Of a stretch of DNA of 54,643 nt, positions 49,181 through 54,643 are shown piece by piece. Under the pieces are notes generated by a model. It was not told the DNA's origin. It saw only the letters and a list, made by a program, of their open reading frames with translations, and made no database searches. The first letter of the stretch is position 1. Each line of letters starts with the position of its first letter. Made by a program: the position numbers and the translations under genes. Origin of the DNA: an uncultured Lachnospiraceae bacterium (GTDB lineage: Bacteria; Bacillota; Clostridia; Lachnospirales; Lachnospiraceae); contig CAJUEY010000022.1 in assembly GCA_910585825.1 (NCBI GenBank), positions 1 to 54,643 on the forward strand. The letters run 5' to 3'.

Positions 49181-49720
49181 TCAATGCTTTTCTTTCCTTT
49201 TCCAAAATAGAATTTGATCTGCTAAAAAGTCAATATCTTCTTCATTATAATAAAAACAAAACAGCAAAACCAATAAAACGGCCGCTATGGAAACATAGAT
49301 ATCTGCGACATTGAAAACCGGAAAATCAATGAATTTAAAATAGAAAAAATCAATGACATAATCATGCAGGCATCGATCGATAAAATTTCCAATGGCGCCG
49401 GAAATGAGTAAAAGAATAATTGCCCGTATATAAAAATAATGTTTTGCTTCAGGAATTCGAATATATAAATAGGCCAAAAGAATCATTGTAATTGCAGTTA
49501 CTGCAATTAAAAAAACTTTTTGTCCCTGTAAAATACCAAATGCTGCTCCATGATTCTCCAGATAATACAATTCAAAAACGCCGGGAATAATTGAAATGGC
49601 TGCCTTCTCTTTTAAATGTAAAACAGCCAGCTGTTTGGTAAGCTGATCCAATCCGATGCCAATAAGAACAGCAAATATACCTGTCAGTAACTGAAACGTC
49701 TTTTTTTTTGAAGTCTGCAT
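49181..49720 (-). CDS. lspA: lipoprotein signal peptidase
   Basis: 179 residues from ATG 49720 (GAGGAG upstream, inside the end of aroB). Four membrane helices; the two catalytic Asp are in GNFIDRCLHDYVIDFF and FNVADIYVSIAAV, and NHGAAFGIL is conserved. Cleaves signal peptides of lipidated proteins, such as the two lipoproteins encoded earlier in this window. The stop lies one base before rluD. Confidence 0.95.
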   Translation of the reverse strand: MQTSKKKTFQLLTGIFAVLIGIGLDQLTKQLAVLHLKEKAAISIIPGVFELYYLENHGAAFGILQGQKVFLIAVTAITMILLAYLYIRIPEAKHYFYIRAIILLLISGAIGNFIDRCLHDYVIDFFYFKFIDFPVFNVADIYVSIAAVLLVLLFCFYYNEEDIDFLADQILFWKRKEKH

Positions 49721-49724
49721 TTTA

Positions 49725-50843
49725 CTACTCCTCTGCTGCTTTGTTCTCTGCATGATTTAGAATGGAGGAAATTCCATCTAAAATCTGCTCATCACTCAAA
49801 TCAGGATTGATATATGCATCGCCTATCCTCTGCAGTAAAATAAATTTGATCTTTCCAGCCTTCATTTTCTTGTCGGATTTTGTGGCAGCAAGAATATCTT
49901 CGGCAGATAACTGTTCTACTGTAGTGGGAAGATGAAACTGCTTTAAAGTTTCTAAAATCATTTCACAGTCCTCTTTTGTAATGTGAGCGAGCTTACAGGA
50001 TAAGAAACAGGATGCCGCAATTCCAATACCCACGCATTGTCCATGGTATAACTGAAAATCTGTAAGTTTTTCCACGGCATGCCCAATGGTATGTCCAAAA
50101 TTAAGCAGCGCCCGCTCCCCTTTTTCTTTGGGATCACGTTCGACAACATCACGTTTGATCAGACAGCTCTGATAGATCATTTCCTCTAAAATATCCGGCT
50201 GCAATTTCATGATTTCGTCTTTGTGCTCCTTTAACCACGCAAAATATAATTCAGATTTAATTAAACCGTGTTTTAATATTTCGCCCATTCCGGATACAAA
50301 TTGCTCTTTTGGAAGAGTCTGTAATAGAGAGAGGTTCATATATACTAATTTGGGTTGATAAAAAGCGCCAATCATATTTTTATACTGTAATAGGTCGACG
50401 CCGGTTTTTCCACCAATACTGCTGTCCACCTGGGAAAGCAGAGAAGTTGGAATTTGAATAAAATCAATGCCTCTCAAATAGGTAGCTGCCGTAAATCCAG
50501 TCAAATCACCTACAACGCCGCCGCCAAATGCAATTAGCAAATCATGACGATCAAAATGTTCCTTTATTAAATGCTGATATAATTTTTGAACCGTTTCCAG
50601 TGTTTTATTTTCTTCTCCCGCAGGAAAAGAAAAAGATATCACTTTATGAAAACAAGAATTAATTTTTTGGGATAAATATTCTAAATGCAGAGTTTCAAGA
50701 TTGGAATCTGTTACAATGCAAACTTTTTGCTCTTTCTGATATCCAAGTTCTTTTAATTTGTGATTTAATTTTTGAAAATCCTGTTCTAAGAGAATATCAT
50801 AACAGGGACTGCCTTCATAAGAAACAGTAATTGACTTTGACAT
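49725..50843 (-). CDS. aroB: 3-dehydroquinate synthase
   Basis: 372 residues. NAD and metal motifs: FGGGVVGDLTGFTAATYLRG, PTSLLSQVDSSIGGKTGVD, and zinc ligands in LLNFGHTIGHAVE and YHGQCVGIG. Second step of the shikimate pathway. AAGGAG upstream. Its insertion among cell-division genes (between ylmH and lspA) is an order known from some Clostridia. Confidence 0.96.
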   Translation of the reverse strand: MSKSITVSYEGSPCYDILLEQDFQKLNHKLKELGYQKEQKVCIVTDSNLETLHLEYLSQKINSCFHKVISFSFPAGEENKTLETVQKLYQHLIKEHFDRHDLLIAFGGGVVGDLTGFTAATYLRGIDFIQIPTSLLSQVDSSIGGKTGVDLLQYKNMIGAFYQPKLVYMNLSLLQTLPKEQFVSGMGEILKHGLIKSELYFAWLKEHKDEIMKLQPDILEEMIYQSCLIKRDVVERDPKEKGERALLNFGHTIGHAVEKLTDFQLYHGQCVGIGIAASCFLSCKLAHITKEDCEMILETLKQFHLPTTVEQLSAEDILAATKSDKKMKAGKIKFILLQRIGDAYINPDLSDEQILDGISSILNHAENKAAEE

Positions 50844-50859
50844 GGTTAGATTCTCCTTA

Positions 50860-51627
50860 TTAAATGTATTTTTGTAATGTTACTTTCATACGGCCCTTGC
50901 GTGTCTGCCCACTGCTCCCATTATAAATGTATTTTCCAAATCCCCGAATAGAAATGATGTCTCCTTCTTTGCATTCATAGGAATTAGAAGTAATTATACA
51001 TGCATTCACAAACACTTTTTGAGACTGAATATGAGAAACGCTTTGATTTCGAGATTTTTTTGTCAAAAAAGATACAATGGAATCTAAGCGGTTAGACGAA
51101 ACAATTCCTTCTAAATATTCAAATTTTTGTTCAATGAAAACAGAGGGTTCTGCAAATTCTCCTTTGACAGATGTATGCCGTATCTTATCTAAAAACTGTA
51201 AAAGATAATCAGCAATCCCCTCTTCACAAAATATATAGTAATCGGATTCATTTAATTTGATATCACCGATTCGAGAACGCTCTACACCCAAATGCATTAA
51301 TGCTCCCAAAATATCTCTATGAGACAATTCTTCTGCAAATTTCAGATTCTTCGGGTGAAATCTGAGACATACAATGGGATAATGCCACTCCTCTTCTGCC
51401 CCGGTATAACAAAGAGCATCAGGGATAAAGGCTATCATCTGACGCTCTGCAAATTCATATCCGCCAAAAAACTGATAAGAGGTTTCTATATCAGCTGTTA
51501 TCTGGTGAAAAAGATTTTGTTCATTTAAATTCAAAAAATTACTGAAAGTAACGATGCCTCTCCGATTGGCTGTTCGGGATAAATCAGACAAACGTTTTTG
51601 GATCATAAAATCTTCTTGATGTTCCAT
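50860..51627 (-). CDS. ylmH: YlmH family RNA-binding protein
   Basis: 255 residues. N-terminal helical part, central YlmH domain (FFGGYEFAERQMIAFIPD, GALMHLGVERSRIGDI with GDI signature) and a C-terminal S4 RNA-binding domain (RLDSIVSFLTKKSRNQSVSH, then GDIISIRGFGKY). Encoded next to sepF as in most Firmicutes; homologues bind ribosomal RNA and can rescue stalled ribosomes. No ribosome binding site is clear for the start at 51627. Confidence 0.92.
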   Translation of the reverse strand: MEHQEDFMIQKRLSDLSRTANRRGIVTFSNFLNLNEQNLFHQITADIETSYQFFGGYEFAERQMIAFIPDALCYTGAEEEWHYPIVCLRFHPKNLKFAEELSHRDILGALMHLGVERSRIGDIKLNESDYYIFCEEGIADYLLQFLDKIRHTSVKGEFAEPSVFIEQKFEYLEGIVSSNRLDSIVSFLTKKSRNQSVSHIQSQKVFVNACIITSNSYECKEGDIISIRGFGKYIYNGSSGQTRKGRMKVTLQKYI

Positions 51628-51649
51628 AGTGTTATTTTAGAATTCCTTC

Positions 51650-52168
51650 CTAAAGATCAATGTGGAGTCCGGAAGTTTGAAAGGAGTCCAATAAATTCTG
51701 AAAATCTCCGGAAATATCTACAGATGCCGGTGTAATAATAAATATGTAATTGGAGATTTTCTGCAGATTACCATTAATCGCATAACAGGAACCGGCTGTA
51801 AAATCGATGATGCGCTGTGCAATTTCGATATCCAATCCCTCTACATTTAATATAACGGTACGATTCGATAATAGGGTATCTGTAATTTCCCGTGCATCTT
51901 CTACAGATGTGGGTTTGATAACGCATACTTCCATGCCGTTTGCTCCCTGTTTCTTTGTTGACCGGATAGGTGTAATCTTCTGTGATGTCTTGGATCGGTC
52001 TTTCTTGGCGTTAGGTTCCTCATATTCCGTACGATTTTTTTCTTTACGAAAAGATCTTGCCTTCACTTCAGGTTCATCGTCATCGTAAAAATCATCTTCA
52101 TAAAAATCGTCTTCTTCCTCATCTGCATTCAAACGCATGACATCTAAAAATTTATCAAGTACTCCCAT
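51650..52168 (-). CDS. sepF: cell division protein SepF
   Basis: 172 residues. N-terminal membrane-targeting helix (MGVLDKFLDVMRL), a very acidic Asp/Glu linker, then the SepF domain from ~85 (VCVIKPTSVEDAREITDTLL, VILNVEGLDIEIAQRIIDF, INGNLQKISNYIFIITP). Anchors FtsZ to the membrane at the septum. AGGAG upstream. The region before it on this strand (52169-52274) holds two small hairpins but no gene. Confidence 0.95.
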   Translation of the reverse strand: MGVLDKFLDVMRLNADEEEDDFYEDDFYDDDEPEVKARSFRKEKNRTEYEEPNAKKDRSKTSQKITPIRSTKKQGANGMEVCVIKPTSVEDAREITDTLLSNRTVILNVEGLDIEIAQRIIDFTAGSCYAINGNLQKISNYIFIITPASVDISGDFQNLLDSFQTSGLHIDL

Positions 52169-52274
52169 AAAAAGTAAATCTCCTAACTAATTATTGTAAT
52201 GCTCTTCGGGCATTTGTTTCTACACAATGAACTGTATACCCTTTGAATATTAAAGCGTGTTTGAAAACGCGCAA

Positions 52275-52964
52275 TCAGGTGTAATTTCTGGCTCCAAAAA
52301 TGCCTGTCCCAACACGGACAATGGTGGCGCCCTCTTCAATCGCTGTCATATAATCGCCAGTCATACCCATGGACAAAACATCCATAGATACATTATCAAT
52401 GTTTTCCTGTTTTATGTCAACAGATAATTCTCTGATTTTTTCAAAATAAGGCCGGTTTTCTTCCGGATTCTCTGTATAGGGAGCTATTGTCATCAATCCC
52501 TGAATCCGCAGATTATCTAATCTGGAAATTTCTACTGCCAATTGCAGCGTTTCGTTTGCAGCAATGCCGAATTTTGAGGATTCTTCAGCAATATTTACTT
52601 CGATTAAAATCGGTACTATACGGCGGATTTTTTTTGCCTGAATATTGATTTCTTCTGCCAGACGATAGGAATCAACGGAATGAATCAATGCCGTATCTTT
52701 TATGATGTATTTTACCTTGTTCCGCTGAAGATGTCCGATCATGTGCCAACGGATATCAGATGGCAGAAAATCTCTTTTTTCACAGATTTCCTGTACTTTA
52801 TTTTCACCAAAATCACGAATGCCGCAATCATAAATTTCTGAAAGCATGGAAATCGGTTTCGTCTTGCTGACGGCAATCAATGTAACTTCTTCTCTCTTTC
52901 TTCCTGCACGCCGGCAGGCTTTTTCAATATTTTCTTCTACCTTTTTTAAATTTTCTGCTAACAT
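52275..52964 (-). CDS. yggS: PLP homeostasis protein, YggS/YlmE family
   Basis: 229 residues from ATG 52964 (GAAAGGACGG upstream); the frame extends to 53009 but into the leader repeat. Pyridoxal-phosphate Lys in LIAVSKTKP, plus FGENKVQE, WHMIGHLQRNKVK, LIEVNIAEESSKFGI and LSMGMTGDYMTAIEEGAT, the last being the phosphate site. Binds PLP without known catalysis. Usual neighbour of sepF in Firmicutes (ylmE-ylmF). Preceded by two units of the dispersed leader element. Confidence 0.95.
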   Translation of the reverse strand: MLAENLKKVEENIEKACRRAGRKREEVTLIAVSKTKPISMLSEIYDCGIRDFGENKVQEICEKRDFLPSDIRWHMIGHLQRNKVKYIIKDTALIHSVDSYRLAEEINIQAKKIRRIVPILIEVNIAEESSKFGIAANETLQLAVEISRLDNLRIQGLMTIAPYTENPEENRPYFEKIRELSVDIKQENIDNVSMDVLSMGMTGDYMTAIEEGATIVRVGTGIFGARNYT

Positions 52965-52976
52965 CTTATCATTCCG

Positions 52977-53073
52977 TCCTTTCTTTATTCTTGTGCGTTT
53001 TTTTCGCACATAAAGGGATACCCGAAGGGTGTTTCTTTATTCTTGTGCGTTATTTTCGCACATAATGGGATAT
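52977..53073 (-). repeat. dispersed two-hairpin leader element, double copy before yggS
   Basis: Two tandem units. Perfect hairpins TGTGCG/CGCACA occur at 52992-53010 and again at 53044-53062; between them is the ATACCC-GAA-GGGTGT hairpin (53018-53032). In the sense (minus) orientation the last unit runs directly into GAAAGGA, the ribosome binding site of yggS. Confidence 0.8.
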
Positions 53074-53086
53074 TTTCCACACATCC

Positions 53087-54478
53087 TTAATTACTGATAA
53101 TCACATTTTCCTCAATGGAATTACCCTCCAACGCAATATGGTCATACAATGACACTCCATACTCTGTTCCGTTTCGTATAATTGCATACTCTGCATTCTG
53201 ATAAATAACATCTATTTTCCGAAATACAGCATAACCTTTGTTAATACAATAAATCCCCTCCAGCTTTGCCGTCTCATGAATTGTATAAGTTTCATCAGAA
53301 TTTGGCTTTAAAACAATATCTCCGTCAGACAATTCTTCTCCGTCTACATAATAAGAATATTCGGTTGCAAAATAGATATTTGGAGTAACAAATGAATCTG
53401 TGTGTTTGCCGTTTTTATCTGTTTTGCGAATGACAATTCCATCTGCATTGGAATCGTTTCCTTTTTGAAAATACTCCATGGGAATGGTAAAAAAATCCTT
53501 TGTAGTAATGGCAGAATTGGGGATTTTTAGGCCTGTCTCTTCTTCAAACAACAATTCTACTTCAATATATCGATCTGTTGCAAAACGAATCATAGAGTGA
53601 GAAAGAGAAAGAATTAAATAGGGATTTCCCTCTTTTTCCAGGATTGTAAAAGGAACTCTTGCAATCGTATTGTCTTTTTTAAACCGAATCCGCACAGTAG
53701 AAACCTCTTCGAGCCGTTTTTGGATGTCTTCACCAATAGGAATAATCAGATGCCAGTCTTCATCTGTAATCAGTTTACAGACGGGATCGCCTGCATCTAC
53801 TTTGAGGCGGTCTTTTAAATTCTCTTTATTGTAGATTGATGCGTCAAACATCTCCGGTGTAAAATCTCCGGTCGTAACATTCTCAAAACCATCTATATAA
53901 TAAACGACGATACTGTCTTTGGGGGAAGTTCCTTTGTGAAAAGTGGAATTGTTTTCAGCAGCGGAAACAGCATCTGTAATGGAATTTAACGCGCCCATAT
54001 TTAAAGATTCTGAGATTTTTGCATTCAAATCATTTTTAAAATTATAAACCTGATAAAAAGATTCCGGCTGATAGCTATTGGAATATTCCGATATGTTTTT
54101 TTCCAGATCATAAAGGCTCTCTTCACTCAATACAGAACTATCCTCTCCCGCTGAAAGAATCTGGTCGGCAATTGCTCCATCTGAATCAATAGAATAAATC
54201 AAATCTCCTACACCGGCTTTTGACGCGTCTCGTCTATAATAATTGATTTCGCCGGAATATTCTGCAGTTACAATTTCTTCGCTGCGCAGGGCAAGCCCCG
54301 TGTAGGAATTATTGACAGCAATCGTTCCATGGATTACCTCATAAACAGAAATATGGGTAGAGGTAAAAAAGGAATAAATATAAAACAGAATATAAATAGA
54401 AATTATGCCAAAAATAATCAATCCGATATTTAAATGAAAAGGTTTTCTATAACGAACAATTTTTTTGTTTTTTGCCAC
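53087..54478 (-). CDS. HlyD-family adaptor-like membrane protein
   Basis: 463 residues from GTG 54478 (AAGGCGG upstream). One N-terminal transmembrane helix (about 17-39, IGLIIFGIISIYILFYIYSF), then a large outer domain. Residues ~45-95 and ~230-260 form split biotinyl-lipoyl-like halves (TGLALRSEEIVTAEYSGEIN and VDAGDPVCKLITDEDWHLII), with beta-barrel domains after. No transporter gene is adjacent. Homologues sit just upstream of yggS-sepF in many Lachnospiraceae, so a link to envelope or division is likely, but the exact role is unknown. Confidence 0.8.
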   Translation of the reverse strand: MAKNKKIVRYRKPFHLNIGLIIFGIISIYILFYIYSFFTSTHISVYEVIHGTIAVNNSYTGLALRSEEIVTAEYSGEINYYRRDASKAGVGDLIYSIDSDGAIADQILSAGEDSSVLSEESLYDLEKNISEYSNSYQPESFYQVYNFKNDLNAKISESLNMGALNSITDAVSAAENNSTFHKGTSPKDSIVVYYIDGFENVTTGDFTPEMFDASIYNKENLKDRLKVDAGDPVCKLITDEDWHLIIPIGEDIQKRLEEVSTVRIRFKKDNTIARVPFTILEKEGNPYLILSLSHSMIRFATDRYIEVELLFEEETGLKIPNSAITTKDFFTIPMEYFQKGNDSNADGIVIRKTDKNGKHTDSFVTPNIYFATEYSYYVDGEELSDGDIVLKPNSDETYTIHETAKLEGIYCINKGYAVFRKIDVIYQNAEYAIIRNGTEYGVSLYDHIALEGNSIEENVIISN

Positions 54479-54520
54479 AATGTTACCGCCTTTACCTTGT
54501 TAATGTGCTCAATGAAATCT

Positions 54521-54549
54521 ATTTTAGCATTTTTCGGAAAAGAAAACAA
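54521..54549 (-). promoter_or_regulatory. promoter of the hlyD-like/dcw-flank cluster
   Basis: On the minus strand TTGTTT (54549-54544), 17-base spacer, TAAAAT (54526-54521), about 45 bases upstream of the GTG at 54478. It may drive the whole run down to rluD. From 54550 to the window end no gene is seen. Confidence 0.65.
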
Positions 54550-54643
54550 TCAATGTTTTGTATATGTTGTTAAAAATATGGAATACTAAGATAGGTAATT
54601 GTTAAATGTTTTTTGTCTTTGATGTGGATAACTATCCGTATAT

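Noticed and set aside
44771..52267. The 13-mer GCGTGTTTGAAAA occurs at 44771-44783 and 52255-52267, each just after a minus-strand stop codon.
   Set aside because: A 13-base match is expected many times by chance in 55 kb; the flanks do not match.
52169..52274. Possible sixth copy of the leader element before sepF (AATGC/GCATT hairpin at 52198-52214).
   Set aside because: Only one hairpin resembles the element and the CCCTTTATG linker is missing; too degenerate to count.

Overview
The window looks like chromosomal DNA of a low-to-moderate-GC, spore-forming, probably motile member of the Clostridia, most likely a Lachnospiraceae. The reasons are: (i) Firmicutes-type gene order (yicC-remA-gmk-rpoZ; rimO-pgsA-cinA; hlyD-like-yggS-sepF-ylmH-aroB-lspA-rluD); (ii) sporulation genes (dpaA, dpaB, ylbJ); (iii) Firmicutes-specific RecU, RemA, SepF and YlmH; (iv) strong AGGAGG ribosome binding sites with several TTG/GTG starts; and (v) a chemotaxis receptor behind a sigma-28-like promoter. 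No rRNA, tRNA, CRISPR array or intact transposon was seen.

Layout. 1-2.6 kb is a small accessory patch: a frameshifted small gene, a second small gene, two copies of a two-hairpin leader repeat, an XRE regulator plus membrane-protein pair under a palindromic operator, and gene fragments. 2.6-9.4 kb carries cell-surface and signalling genes: a methyl-accepting chemotaxis protein, a BspA-like leucine-rich-repeat protein with an amidase-like domain, a HipA-like kinase and a GH25 lysozyme lipoprotein. 9.4-11 kb is an ABC importer (permease and ATPase, no binding protein) divergent from queH. 11.7-14.4 kb holds argH and asd. 15-29.4 kb is a long housekeeping run: RNA quality/regulation, transcription, phospholipid synthesis, CoA, rRNA modification, peptidases, RecU. 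29.5-34.8 kb is a partial histidine operon hisZ-hisG-hisD-hisB-hisIE whose last protein has a degenerate HisA/HisF-like N-terminus. 34.9-38.4 kb (minus) is dpaA-dpaB-asnB behind a sporulation-type promoter. 38.6-39.7 kb has a short UppS-like prenyltransferase and a ferredoxin-thioredoxin-reductase-like protein. 39.8-43.9 kb is a complete PTS operon (EIIA, EI, HPr, EIICB) whose HPr has Arg where the regulatory Ser46 normally lies. 44-54.6 kb contains an acyltransferase, XerC/D-like recombinase, TtcA, Dtd, then the minus-strand cell-division/dcw-flank cluster.

The most interesting non-coding signal is a dispersed two-hairpin leader element present immediately upstream of the ribosome binding site of five unrelated genes (argH, rimO, asnB, dpaB, yggS), always in the sense orientation. 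The stems change sequence but keep pairing (for example TGCC/GGCA, TGCG/CGCA, TGTGCG/CGCACA, GCGC/GCGC), which is the signature of a structured RNA. Other non-coding signals are several perfect palindromic operators at promoters and a tandem MITE-like hairpin repeat between dtd and a kinase gene.
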